Source of the DNA: Leucobacter massiliensis | GTDB lineage: Bacteria > Actinomycetota > Actinomycetes > Actinomycetales > Microbacteriaceae | Direction of reading: 5' to 3' | Length of the DNA stretch: 64,000 nucleotides | Assembly (NCBI RefSeq): GCF_002982315.1 | Contig: NZ_MWZD01000017.1 | Location: 186,001-250,000 of the forward strand | In this document: piece by piece, positions 44,954 to 54,819 of the stretch | Layout: each line of letters starts with the position of its first letter | Position numbering within the stretch: position 1 is the stretch's first letter | Notes under the pieces: generated by a model | Database searches by the model: none | The model's input: the letters and a program-made list of their open reading frames with translations, nothing else | Told to the model about the DNA's origin: nothing | Translations under genes and position numbers: made by a program

Positions 44954-46288
44954 ATGAGTGCGATAGGAACCCACACGGCGTCATTCCGGGGACGTCGGCG
45001 CCTGACCGGGGCCGCGGCGGTGGCCGGAGCGCTTGCGCTGGTCCTGAGCGGCTGCGCCTCGGGCGGTGACGGGAACGGCTCCGGCGACGCTGCCGGTGAC
45101 GAGTTCGCCGGTGAGACGCTGACGGTCGCCGCAGCGTGGTCCGGAGCGGAGCAGGAGAACTTCGAGGCCGTGCTCGACGAGTTCGAGCGGCGCACGGGCG
45201 CCACCGTGAACTACACGAGCTTCGGCGACAACGGGCCGACGTTCATCCAGGGTCAGCTCGAGGGCGGCACGCCGCCGAATGTGGCGATCCTGGGGCAGCC
45301 CGCGCTCATGCAGTCGCTCGCGGAGAACGGGGACATCCTTCCGGTGAGCGAGGCGGTGGAGTCCGCCGTCACCGAGAACTACTCGCCGTCGTGGATCGAT
45401 CTCGCCACCGTCGACGGCGAGCTGTACGGCGTCTGGTTCAAGGGCGCGAACAAGTCGACCGTGTGGTACAACGCCGACATCTACGACGAGGCCGGGGCGG
45501 TGCCCCCCGAGGACTGGGACGACTTCCTCACTCAGCTGGGCCTGGTGCGCGACGCGGGCTACGCGGGCATCTCCGTGGGCGCGGACGTGGGCTGGCCGCT
45601 CACGGACTGGTTCGAGAACGTGTACCTGCGCACGGCGGGTCCCGAGCGTTACGATCAGCTGACGAATCACGAGATCCCCTGGACCGATGACTCGGTGAAG
45701 GAGGCGCTGGAGGTGCTGGCGACCCTGTGGGACAGCGATCTGGTGCAGCCCGGCGGGGATCAGCGCGACTTCCCGACGAGTGTGAGCGAGGTCTTCGGCT
45801 CGGATCCGCAGGCCGGCACGGTCTTCGAGGGGGACTTCGTCGCCGGGAACATCGCCGCGGACGGCACCTCGGTGGTCGGGGAGACCGCGCTGTTCTACGA
45901 CTTCCCGGCGGTGGACGGCTCCGCGCCGGCCGTCGTGGGCGGCGGTGACGTCGCCGTGCAGTTCACGGACGACGAGGCCACGAACGCACTGATGGAGTTC
46001 CTCGCCTCGCCCGACGCCGCGGAGGTGTGGGTGCCCGAGGGCGGCTTGATCTCCCCGAACTCCGCCGTCGACACCTCGCTCTACCCGGACGACGTCTCCC
46101 GCCAGGTCGCGGAGGCGCTGACGGGCGCCGAGGTGTTCCGTTTCGATATGTCGGATCTCACGCCGAGCGCCTTCGGCGGCACCCCCGGTCAGGGCTTCTG
46201 GCAGGAGATGATCACCTTCTACCAGGATCCGAGCGACATCGACGGCACGGCGCAGCGTCTCGAGGACGCCGCGGCGGCGGCCTACTGA
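44954..46288 (+). CDS. Sugar ABC transporter substrate-binding lipoprotein
   Basis: A 444-residue family 1 solute-binding protein. The signal peptide (FRGRRRLTGAAAVAGALAL) ends in the lipobox LSGC (Cys about 36), followed by a Gly/Ser/Asp linker. The mature domain shows LTVAAAWSGAEQENFEAVLD, FIQGQLEGGTPPNVAIL, GVWFKGANKSTVWYNADIY and many surface Trp residues, as in alpha-glucoside binders. CGGAG precedes ATG 44954. It leads a gene set with two permeases, a HAD mutase and a GH65 enzyme, which points to an alpha-linked disaccharide ligand. Confidence 0.92.
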   Translation: MSAIGTHTASFRGRRRLTGAAAVAGALALVLSGCASGGDGNGSGDAAGDEFAGETLTVAAAWSGAEQENFEAVLDEFERRTGATVNYTSFGDNGPTFIQGQLEGGTPPNVAILGQPALMQSLAENGDILPVSEAVESAVTENYSPSWIDLATVDGELYGVWFKGANKSTVWYNADIYDEAGAVPPEDWDDFLTQLGLVRDAGYAGISVGADVGWPLTDWFENVYLRTAGPERYDQLTNHEIPWTDDSVKEALEVLATLWDSDLVQPGGDQRDFPTSVSEVFGSDPQAGTVFEGDFVAGNIAADGTSVVGETALFYDFPAVDGSAPAVVGGGDVAVQFTDDEATNALMEFLASPDAAEVWVPEGGLISPNSAVDTSLYPDDVSRQVAEALTGAEVFRFDMSDLTPSAFGGTPGQGFWQEMITFYQDPSDIDGTAQRLEDAAAAAY

Positions 46289-46304
46289 GCCGGAGCGCAC
46301 GACC

Positions 46305-47660
46305 ATGAGCCGCACGCTCACGGTCCCCGTGCACCTCAGCGGCCGCGGGCAGGGCGCCCGCGGCCGCGGGGGCCTGCGCCGGTGGCTGCTCGTCGCGGGG
46401 TTCCTCGGGCCGGCGTTCCTCGTCCTCGGCGCGCTGGTGGTGTACCCGATCGTCTACTCCGCGGTGCGGTCGTTCTTCGACCGTGGCGGCACCTCCTTCG
46501 TCGGCTGGCAGAACTACGTCACGATGTTCACGAACGACAGCACGTTCACGGCGATTCGCAACAATCTCATGTGGGTGATCGTGGCGCCGGTGACGGTGAC
46601 GATCATCGGCTTGATCTTCGCGGTCCTCGTGGAGAAGCTCGGCTGGAAGACCGTGTTCCGCCTGATCGTGTTCATGCCGATGGCGATCTCCATGCTGGCG
46701 GCGGGGGTGATCTTCCGCGGCATGTTCCAGGAGAGTCCGCAGCTGGGCGTGGTGAACGCCGCCATCGTGGGCGTGCAGAGCATCTTCGGCGAGCAGTCGA
46801 GCTATCCGGGGGCCAAGCCGCGCGAGGGCACCGGGATCGTGGAGGACTCGGGGATCATCGCCTCCGGCGAGGCGGTCCCCGCCGGGAGCACGCAGGACTT
46901 CCCGCTTACGGGGATCCGCCAGAGCGCGCTCCCGGAGGACGCCGCTGATGCCCGGCCGGCGGCCGATCCGTCGCCGACCGAGATCTCGGGCACGGTCTTC
47001 CTCGACGTGGTGCGCGGCGGGGGAGGCGTGAACGGCGAGCTCGGCGCGGGCAAGAAGGGGCTCGAGGGCGTGCGCGTCGACGCGGTGGACGCCGACGGGT
47101 CGATCCGCGGCTACGCCACGACGGGCGCCGGGGGCACCTTCACGATCGAGGGACTGCAGGCCGGGGAGAGCTACCGGGTCGCGCTCCCGGCTGCCAACTT
47201 CGACGCTGGGGCGCAGGGGGTGTCCTGGCTGAGCGCGTCGTTCATCAACGTGGTCGTGATCCTCGCCTACGTGTGGATCTGGGCCGGCTTCGCGATGGTG
47301 ATGATCGCCTCCGGCCTGTCCGCGATGGACCGCTCGCTGCAGGAGGCGGCGCGTACCGACGGCGCGAGCGAGTGGCAGGTGTTCACGCGCATCACGGCCC
47401 CGCTGCTCGCCCCGGTGCTCGTGGTGGTGTTCGTGACGCTGGTGATCAACGTGCTCAAGATATTCGACCTCGTCTACGTGATCCCGCCCGGTGCATCGAA
47501 ACCCGCGGCGAACGTGATTGCCGTCGAGATGTGGACGGTGTCGTTTGGCGGCGGCAACAACCAGGGTCTGGGCTCGGCGCTCGCGATCTTGCTGCTGATC
47601 CTCGTGCTGCCCTCGATGATCGTGAACGTCCGCCGGTTCCGAGAGGAGCGGAGCCGATGA
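46305..47660 (+). CDS. Sugar ABC permease with inserted Cna-B-like domain
   Basis: A 451-residue MalF-type permease. Membrane segments cover residues about 25-50, 85-140 and 305-445; the EAA loop reads QEAARTDGASEWQVFTRI. Between about residues 165 and 300 there is a large external insert. Its second half (about 226-297) reads as a small beta-sandwich of the Cna-B/carboxypeptidase-regulatory type: ISGTVFLDVVRGG, KKGLEGVRVDAVDADGSI, TTGAGGTFTIEGLQAGESY. A Ser/Pro/Ala/Asp linker precedes it. The domain would sit outside the membrane near the binding protein. The stop overlaps the next permease gene by 4 nt. Confidence 0.9.
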   Translation: MSRTLTVPVHLSGRGQGARGRGGLRRWLLVAGFLGPAFLVLGALVVYPIVYSAVRSFFDRGGTSFVGWQNYVTMFTNDSTFTAIRNNLMWVIVAPVTVTIIGLIFAVLVEKLGWKTVFRLIVFMPMAISMLAAGVIFRGMFQESPQLGVVNAAIVGVQSIFGEQSSYPGAKPREGTGIVEDSGIIASGEAVPAGSTQDFPLTGIRQSALPEDAADARPAADPSPTEISGTVFLDVVRGGGGVNGELGAGKKGLEGVRVDAVDADGSIRGYATTGAGGTFTIEGLQAGESYRVALPAANFDAGAQGVSWLSASFINVVVILAYVWIWAGFAMVMIASGLSAMDRSLQEAARTDGASEWQVFTRITAPLLAPVLVVVFVTLVINVLKIFDLVYVIPPGASKPAANVIAVEMWTVSFGGGNNQGLGSALAILLLILVLPSMIVNVRRFREERSR

Positions 47661-48541
47661 GCGCGAACGCGCCGGCGCGGCGGCGAGGCGGAGGCCGTGC
47701 GGGAAGCCGGGTGGTCCGGGCGGTGAGCCGCGGCATCGTGAACGTGCTGCTGCTGATCGTGGCCGTGTTCTGGCTGGTGCCCACCTTCGGGCTGCTGCTC
47801 ACCTCGTTCCGCAGCGCGGGGGACAACGCGGCGAGCGGCTGGTGGACGGTGTTCACGAAGCCGGCGGAGCTGACGATCGAGAACTACGCCAATCTGCTCT
47901 CCAATCCGACGATCACCGGCTCGTTCTGGAACACGATCGTGATCGCCGTGCCCACGACGGTGCTCGTGGTCGCCATCGCCGCGTGCGCGGCCTACGCCTT
48001 CGCGTGGCTGCGCTTCCCCGGCAGGGACTGGCTGTTCATCGCCGTGGTGGTGCTGCTCGCCGTGCCGCTGCAGGTCGCGCTGATCCCGCTCGCGCGGCTG
48101 TTCGGCGCGCTCGGCATCTTCGGCAGCGTGATCGGCGTGATCCTCTTCCACACCGCGTTCGGGCTGCCCTTCGCGATCTACCTGCTGCGCAACTTCTTCA
48201 TCCAGATCCCGGAGGAGATGCTGGAGGCTGCGCGGATCGACGGAGCCCGGGACTGGCGCATCTTCTTCCGGATCATGCTGCCGCTCGCGCTTCCCGCGAT
48301 CGCCTCGCTCGCGATCTTCCAGTTCCTGTGGACCTGGAACGACATGCTGGTGGCGCTGATCTTCACGAACAACGACTCCCAGCCGCTGACCGTTGCGATC
48401 CAGTCGCAGCTGCGTCAGTTCGGCGCGAACATCGACGTGCTCTCCTCGGGTGCGTTCTTGTCGATGGTGGTGCCGCTGATAGTGTTTTTCGCGTTCCAGC
48501 GATACTTCGTGCAGGCACTGCTGGCGGGGTCGCAAAAGTAG
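47657..48541 (+). CDS. Sugar ABC transporter permease (MalG type)
   Basis: A 294-residue permease with six helices and the EAA loop EMLEAARIDGARDWRIFFRI. It pairs with the preceding MalF-type subunit. The ATG overlaps the preceding stop by 4 nt. The N-terminal 15 residues are Arg/Gly-rich. Confidence 0.94.
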   Translation: MSANAPARRRGGGRAGSRVVRAVSRGIVNVLLLIVAVFWLVPTFGLLLTSFRSAGDNAASGWWTVFTKPAELTIENYANLLSNPTITGSFWNTIVIAVPTTVLVVAIAACAAYAFAWLRFPGRDWLFIAVVVLLAVPLQVALIPLARLFGALGIFGSVIGVILFHTAFGLPFAIYLLRNFFIQIPEEMLEAARIDGARDWRIFFRIMLPLALPAIASLAIFQFLWTWNDMLVALIFTNNDSQPLTVAIQSQLRQFGANIDVLSSGAFLSMVVPLIVFFAFQRYFVQALLAGSQK

Positions 48542-48569
48542 CTCGTAATGTGCGGGAAGGGCCGATCTT

Positions 48570-49283
48570 GTGATCGACAGTTACAACGCCTACCTCTTCG
48601 ACCTCGACGGGGTGATCACTCCGACCGTCGAGCTGCACCGCCGCGCGTGGGCGGAGACCTTCGACGCGTTCTTCGCCTCGCGCGGGCTTCCCCCGTATCA
48701 CGAGGAGGAGTACTTCGCCTCCCTCGACGGGCGCAATCGCTTCGAGGGGGTGCGGGCGCTGCTCGCGGCCCGCGGCGTCGCGCTGCCCGAGGGGGTGCCG
48801 GGTGAGACGGGACTGGACTCGGTCATCGGCATCGGGAACCGGAAGAACGCGGCCTTCACTGAGGTGCTGGAGCGCGACGGCATCGCGCCCTACCCGGGCT
48901 CGCTGCGGCTCCTCGACCGGCTCGCGAGCCAGGGGGCGCGCCTCGCCGTGGTGTCGAGCTCGCGGAATGCGGAGGCGGTGCTGCGGGCGGCCGGACTGCG
49001 GGAACGCTTCCTCGCGGTGGTCGACGGGGTGGTCGCGGAGCGTGAGGGCCTGGCGGGGAAGCCCGCACCGGACACCTTCGTGCGCGCGGCCGCGCTGCTG
49101 GGGGCCGCGCCGTCGGAGGCGGTGGTCTTCGAGGATGCGGCCTCGGGGGTGGCCGCTGCGCGCGCCGGCGGCTTCGGCCTCGTGGTGGGCGTGGATCGCG
49201 GGGCGGGGCCGGCGGCGCTGCTCGCCGCTGGCGCGGATCGCGCGGTGCCGGATCTCGCCGAGTTGCTGGAGGAGGACGCGTGA
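48570..49283 (+). CDS. HAD hydrolase, beta-phosphoglucomutase-like
   Basis: A 237-residue HAD enzyme with the nucleophile motif AYLFDLDGVIT (DxD), cap residues LHRRAWAETFDAFF, motif II VVSSSRN, Lys in AGKPAPDTFV and acidic motif AVVFEDAASGV. In sugar-phosphorylase operons this type turns beta-glucose 1-phosphate into glucose 6-phosphate. The GTG start has AAGGG upstream; the stop overlaps the GH65 gene by 4 nt, supporting that role. Confidence 0.93.
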   Translation: MIDSYNAYLFDLDGVITPTVELHRRAWAETFDAFFASRGLPPYHEEEYFASLDGRNRFEGVRALLAARGVALPEGVPGETGLDSVIGIGNRKNAAFTEVLERDGIAPYPGSLRLLDRLASQGARLAVVSSSRNAEAVLRAAGLRERFLAVVDGVVAEREGLAGKPAPDTFVRAAALLGAAPSEAVVFEDAASGVAAARAGGFGLVVGVDRGAGPAALLAAGADRAVPDLAELLEEDA

Positions 49284-51829
49284 ACCCGGAGCTCTTCGAT
49301 GTGCCGGTGAAGGAGCTGCGGCGAGACTTCGGAGACGACCCGTGGCGGCTGGTGGTGCACGGCATCGACCCGGCGCTCGCCGGGCAGGACGAGACCCTGT
49401 TCTCGCTCGCGAACGGGTTCCTGGGCCTGCGCGGCAATCACGAGGAGGGCCTGCCGCTGGGCAGCCACGGCACCTACATCAACGGCCTGCACGAGACCTG
49501 GCGGATCCAGCACGCGGAGAGCGCCTACGGTTTCGCCGAGCACGGGCAGACCCTGGTCGAGGCTCCCGACGCGAAGACGATCCGGATCTACGTCGATGAC
49601 GAGCGCCTGAACCTCTCGTCCTCGGACATCCTCGACGTGCAGCGGGTGCTCGACCTGCGGGCCGGCACCCTCACCCGCACGCTCCTCTGGCTGACGCCGA
49701 CCGGCAAGCGGGTGCGCGTGGAGACCCGGCGCATGGTGTCGTTCGCGATGCGGCACCTGGCGACGGTGGAGATGCGGATCACGGTGCTGGACGCCGACGC
49801 CGATCTGACGGTGTCGAGCCTCATCATCAACCGGCAGGACCTGGGCCGGGTGCGCACCGAAGTGGTTTCGGAGGCGGAGGACAGCGCCGACCCGCGGAAG
49901 GCGGAGCAGCTGCACGATCGGGTGCTCATCCCGGGCCCCTCGCTGCACGACGGCGGGCGCAGCGTGCTCAGCTATCGCGTGCACCACTCGCGGATGGCGG
50001 TCGGCGTGGGCGTCGACCACGATTTCGACGGCGGCGACGACGACATCGCCGGCGGCTGGCGCACGCGCATCGAGGAGACGCCGGATCGGGTCCGTCACAT
50101 GTTCCAGGGCGTCGCCCGCCAGGGCCGGACGGTGCGGCTGCTGAAGACGGTGGCCTATCACGCCTCGAACACGGCGGGGCTCTCGGAGATGATCGACCGC
50201 TGCGTGCACACCCTGGAGAGCGTGGCGGCCGAGCCGCCGGAGGCGCGCTGGGAGGCCCAGCGCTGCTTCCTCGCCGGCTTCTGGGAGCGCAGCGATGTGC
50301 AGGTCGAGGCGGAGCCGGGCGTGCAGCAGGCGATCCGGTGGAACCTGTTCCAGCTGGCCCAGGCGGCGGCCCGCGCCGATGGCCGCGGGATCCCCGCGAA
50401 GGGGCTCACGGGCTCGGGCTACAGCGGCCACTACTTCTGGGACTCGGAAGTGTACGCCCTGCCCTTCCTCACCTACACCACGCCGTTCTGGGCGCGCAAC
50501 GCGCTCCGGGCCCGCGAGCGGATGCTGCCGCAGGCGCGCCTGCGCGCGACGATGCTCAACGAGGACGGCGCGCTCTTCCCGTGGCGCACGATCAACGGCG
50601 AGGAGGCGAGCGCCTACTACGCGGCGGGCACCGCGCAGTACCACATCAACGCCGACATCACCTACGCGCTCGCGCGCTACGTCTCGGCGACGGGCGACAT
50701 CGAGTATCTCCTCTCGGGGGCGTGCGACATCCCGGTGGAGACGGCCCGGCTGTGGGCGAGCCTCGGCTTCTGGCATCCGGATCCCGACGGCACCCTGCGC
50801 TTCCACATCCACGGGGTCACCGGCCCTGACGAGTACACGACCGTGGTGAACGACAATCTGTTCACGAATGTGATGGCCCGCTTCAATCTGCGCTTCGCGG
50901 TGGAGATGGTGCGCCGGATCGCGGATGAGGCGCCCGAGCACTACGCCGCCCTCATCGAGCGCCTGTCGCTCGACCCCGCGGAGGTGGACGCCTGGGAGCG
51001 GGCGGCCGAGGGCATGTGCGTGCCCTACTCGGAGGAGATGCGGATCCACCCGCAGGACGCGCACTTCCTGGAGCGGGAGATCTGGGATCTCGCGGCGACG
51101 CCGCCCGAGCAGAAGCCGCTGCTGCTGCACTTCCACCCGCTCGTGATCTACCGCTTCCAGGTGCTCAAGCAGGCCGACGTGGTGCTGGCCCTGCTGCTCG
51201 CGAGCGACGAGTTCAGCCGAGAGGAGAAGCGCCGCGATTTCGAGTACTACGACGCGCTCACCACCGGTGACTCGACGCTCTCGGCGGTGGTGCAGTCGAT
51301 CATCGCCGCCGAGGTGGGCTACCGCGAGCTCGCCTACCGCTACTTCGACCACGCCCTGCGCGTCGACCTCGACGATCTGCATCACAACTCCGCCGACGGC
51401 GTGCACATCGCCTCCTGCGGAGGGGTGTGGATGACGCTCGTGCAGGGCTTCGCCGGCATGCGCGACGCGGGACGGCAGCTGCGCTTCGACCCGCGCCTGC
51501 CGGAGCACTGGGGGTCGCTGCGCTTCACCCTGGAGTGGCGGGGGAGCAGGGTCGGCGTGGCGCTGGAGCAGGACCGCATCCGCTTCGAGCTGCTGGAGGG
51601 CGAGGGCCCCGTCCCGGTGGAGGTGCGCGGCCGGGGGCTGCTCATCGGAGAGGGCGCGCCCGTCGAGGTGCCGCTCGACGGTCAGGGCGTCGATCTGGGC
51701 CCTTTCCGGGGGCTCTCGGCGGGGATCCTGCCCCGCGAGGGCGACACGGGCGCGCTGCACACGGAGACGACCGAGCTGCCCGTCGTGACCACCTCGATCC
51801 CGGTCCGTCCGGCGGAGCTCTCCGGCTGA
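49280..51829 (+). CDS. Glycoside hydrolase family 65 disaccharide phosphorylase
   Basis: An 849-residue GH65 protein with the N-terminal beta-sandwich (FSLANGFLGLRGNHEEG), the (alpha/alpha)6 barrel and a C-terminal beta cap. The general acid Glu lies in HGVTGPDEYTTVVNDN; phosphate-loop residues are in HHNSADGVHIASCGGVW. SGHYFWDSEVYALPF is also conserved. Family 65 uses phosphate to split maltose, trehalose, kojibiose or nigerose to beta-glucose 1-phosphate. Which sugar applies here cannot be read. It is translationally coupled to the HAD mutase gene, completing import, phosphorolysis and entry into glycolysis. Confidence 0.94.
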   Translation: MNPELFDVPVKELRRDFGDDPWRLVVHGIDPALAGQDETLFSLANGFLGLRGNHEEGLPLGSHGTYINGLHETWRIQHAESAYGFAEHGQTLVEAPDAKTIRIYVDDERLNLSSSDILDVQRVLDLRAGTLTRTLLWLTPTGKRVRVETRRMVSFAMRHLATVEMRITVLDADADLTVSSLIINRQDLGRVRTEVVSEAEDSADPRKAEQLHDRVLIPGPSLHDGGRSVLSYRVHHSRMAVGVGVDHDFDGGDDDIAGGWRTRIEETPDRVRHMFQGVARQGRTVRLLKTVAYHASNTAGLSEMIDRCVHTLESVAAEPPEARWEAQRCFLAGFWERSDVQVEAEPGVQQAIRWNLFQLAQAAARADGRGIPAKGLTGSGYSGHYFWDSEVYALPFLTYTTPFWARNALRARERMLPQARLRATMLNEDGALFPWRTINGEEASAYYAAGTAQYHINADITYALARYVSATGDIEYLLSGACDIPVETARLWASLGFWHPDPDGTLRFHIHGVTGPDEYTTVVNDNLFTNVMARFNLRFAVEMVRRIADEAPEHYAALIERLSLDPAEVDAWERAAEGMCVPYSEEMRIHPQDAHFLEREIWDLAATPPEQKPLLLHFHPLVIYRFQVLKQADVVLALLLASDEFSREEKRRDFEYYDALTTGDSTLSAVVQSIIAAEVGYRELAYRYFDHALRVDLDDLHHNSADGVHIASCGGVWMTLVQGFAGMRDAGRQLRFDPRLPEHWGSLRFTLEWRGSRVGVALEQDRIRFELLEGEGPVPVEVRGRGLLIGEGAPVEVPLDGQGVDLGPFRGLSAGILPREGDTGALHTETTELPVVTTSIPVRPAELSG

Positions 51830-51836
51830 GAGCGGA

Positions 51837-51842
51837 TAGGAT
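51837..51842 (+). promoter_or_regulatory. Probable -10 of fdxA
   Basis: TAGGAT just after the GH65 stop would start a transcript near 51849 with a leader of about 45 nt before the GTG of fdxA. Confidence 0.45.
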
Positions 51843-51893
51843 GGGGGCGTCTCGGAGACCATCCCGCCCCCACCCGAGTGAAAGGCAGGCAAC

Positions 51894-52214
51894 GTGACCT
51901 ATGTGATCGCTCTTCCGTGCGTGGACGTGAAGGATCGCGCCTGCGTGGACGAGTGCCCGGTCGACTGCATCTACGAGGGTGAGCGCTCGCTCTACATCCA
52001 CCCCGACGAGTGCGTGGACTGCGGAGCGTGCGAGCCGGTGTGCCCGGTGGAGGCGATCTACTACGAGGACGATCTGCCGGAGGAGTGGGCCGACTACTAC
52101 AAGGCCAACGTCGAGTTCTTCGACGAGATCGGCTCGCCCGGTGGCGCGGCGAAGGTGGGCGTCTACGATTTCGATCACCCGATCGTCGCGGCGCTCCCGC
52201 CGCAGGGGGAGTAG
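51894..52214 (+). CDS. fdxA: 7Fe ferredoxin
   Basis: A 106-residue FdxA-type ferredoxin carrying one [3Fe-4S] and one [4Fe-4S] cluster. Cysteines lie at about 9, 17, 21 and 25 ([18 protein letters not shown]), and then [12 protein letters not shown] supplies the second set. The C-terminal half ([18 protein letters not shown]) is typical for actinobacteria. The GTG start follows AAGGCAGG. Only 4 nt separate it from dapC, as in mycobacterial fdxC-dapC. Confidence 0.97.
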   Translation: MTYVIALPCVDVKDRACVDECPVDCIYEGERSLYIHPDECVDCGACEPVCPVEAIYYEDDLPEEWADYYKANVEFFDEIGSPGGAAKVGVYDFDHPIVAALPPQGE

Positions 52215-52218
52215 CGGC

Positions 52219-53325
52219 GTGCGCGGGCCGCTGCCCGAGTACCCGTGGGACGCGATGGCGCCGTTCGCCGAGCAGGCGGCGCGGCACCCGGAGGGCGCAC
52301 TCGACCTCTCGATCGGCTCGCCCGTGGATCCCGCCCCCGCGATCGCCCGTGACGCGCTCGCCGCCGCGGCGGACGCGCACGCGTATCCGGCGACGGCCGG
52401 CACGGGCGCGCTGCGCGAGGCGATCGCCGCGTGGTTCGCGCGACGTCGCGGGGTGGCCGTTGAGCCGTCCGCGGTGCTCCCGACCGTGGGCTCGAAGGAG
52501 CTCGTCGCGCTGCTGCCCTTCCTGCTCGGGATCGGAGCCGGGGAGGCCGTCGTCTTCCCGCGGATCGCCTATCCGAGCTACGCGATGGGCGCGGCACTCG
52601 TCGGCGCGGACGCGATCGCGAGCGACGATCCCGCCGAGTGGCCGGAGCACACCCGCCTCGTGTGGATCAACTCGCCCTCGAACCCCGATGGCCGGGTGCT
52701 GAGCGTCGACGCCTTGCGCTCCGCGGTGCTGCGCGCTCGCGAGCTGGGGGCCGTGATCGTCGGGGACGAGTGCTACGCCGAGTTCGGCTGGGACGCCCCC
52801 TGGGACGCCGAGCCGATCCCGTCGATCCTCGATCCCCGGGTCGTCGGCGATGACCACCGGGGCGTGCTGGGCGCGTACTCCCTGAGCAAGCAGTCGAATC
52901 TCGCCGGCTACCGGGCGGCGTTCGTCGCCGGTGATCCCGAGCTGATCGCGCGCCTGCTCACCGTGCGCAAGCACGCCGGCCTGATGCAGGCCGCGCCGGT
53001 GCAGGCCGCCATGGTCGCGGTGCTCGGGGACGACGCCCACGTCGCCGAGCAGCGGGAGCGGTACCGGGCCCGCCGGGCCGTGCTCCGGCCCGCGCTGGAA
53101 GCCGCCGGGTACCGCGTCGAGGGCAGCGAGGCCGGGCTGTACCTGTGGGTGACGCGCGGCGTCGACGCGTGGGAGAGCGTGGAGGAGTTCGCGCGGCTGG
53201 GCATCGTGGTGGGGCCGGGGCACTTCTACGGGGATCACTCCCCGGAGCACGTGCGGCTCGCGCTGACGGCCTCCGACGCCGCCATCGAGGCGGCGGCGGC
53301 CCGGCTGCTGCGGGCGGCGGCGTGA
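52219..53325 (+). CDS. dapC: Succinyldiaminopimelate transaminase
   Basis: A 368-residue fold-type I PLP aminotransferase. LDLSIGSPVDPAP, AYPATAGTGALREAIAAWF, VWINSPSNPDGRVL, VGDECYAEFGWD and the PLP lysine in YSLSKQSNLAGYRAAF are in order. It acts in the succinylase route to meso-diaminopimelate. GGGGGAG lies about 9 nt before GTG 52219. The other steps, dapD and dapE, lie 4-6 kb downstream. Confidence 0.94.
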   Translation: MRGPLPEYPWDAMAPFAEQAARHPEGALDLSIGSPVDPAPAIARDALAAAADAHAYPATAGTGALREAIAAWFARRRGVAVEPSAVLPTVGSKELVALLPFLLGIGAGEAVVFPRIAYPSYAMGAALVGADAIASDDPAEWPEHTRLVWINSPSNPDGRVLSVDALRSAVLRARELGAVIVGDECYAEFGWDAPWDAEPIPSILDPRVVGDDHRGVLGAYSLSKQSNLAGYRAAFVAGDPELIARLLTVRKHAGLMQAAPVQAAMVAVLGDDAHVAEQRERYRARRAVLRPALEAAGYRVEGSEAGLYLWVTRGVDAWESVEEFARLGIVVGPGHFYGDHSPEHVRLALTASDAAIEAAAARLLRAAA

Positions 53326-53494
53326 GGGGAACGGCTCGCGCCGCCCGAATCGCATTTTGTTCGACGTCAAGATAATCTAAGCTCAGCGCCGACGAGCAGA
53401 CGGTGCTCGTCGGCCCGCTCGGAGCCGATAGAGTGGAACAGTGGCTGCGTCACCACCGATGCACAGCCCGCAGAGAGACCCACGAGGAGACGAC
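53326..53494 (+). promoter_or_regulatory. gltA promoter, possible operator and 5' hairpin
   Basis: TTTTGT (53355-53360), 17 bp, TAAGCT (53378-53383) forms a fair promoter. A partial palindrome centred on GACGTC (53363-53368), with a right arm GTCAAGATAA, lies between the two elements and could be an operator. GCCGACGAGCA (53388-53398) and TGCTCGTCGGC (53404-53414) form a perfect 11-bp stem with a 5-nt loop at the predicted 5' end of the mRNA. AGGAG precedes GTG 53495. Confidence 0.55.
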
Positions 53495-54793
<1,299 letters not shown>

Positions 54794-54806
54794 GCTGCTG
54801 GACCGG

Positions 54807-54819
54807 TAGGCTGGCGGAC
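54807..54819 (+). promoter_or_regulatory. Leaderless-type promoter of the ABC exporter
   Basis: TAGGCT (54807-54812) is 7 nt before ATG 54820 with no Shine-Dalgarno site. Confidence 0.5.

Noticed and set aside
48890-51892. 1000-codon open frame on the minus strand
   Set aside because: It lies antisense to the GH65 gene, has no recognisable domain and a His/Arg/Asp-rich composition typical of a mirrored GC-rich gene.
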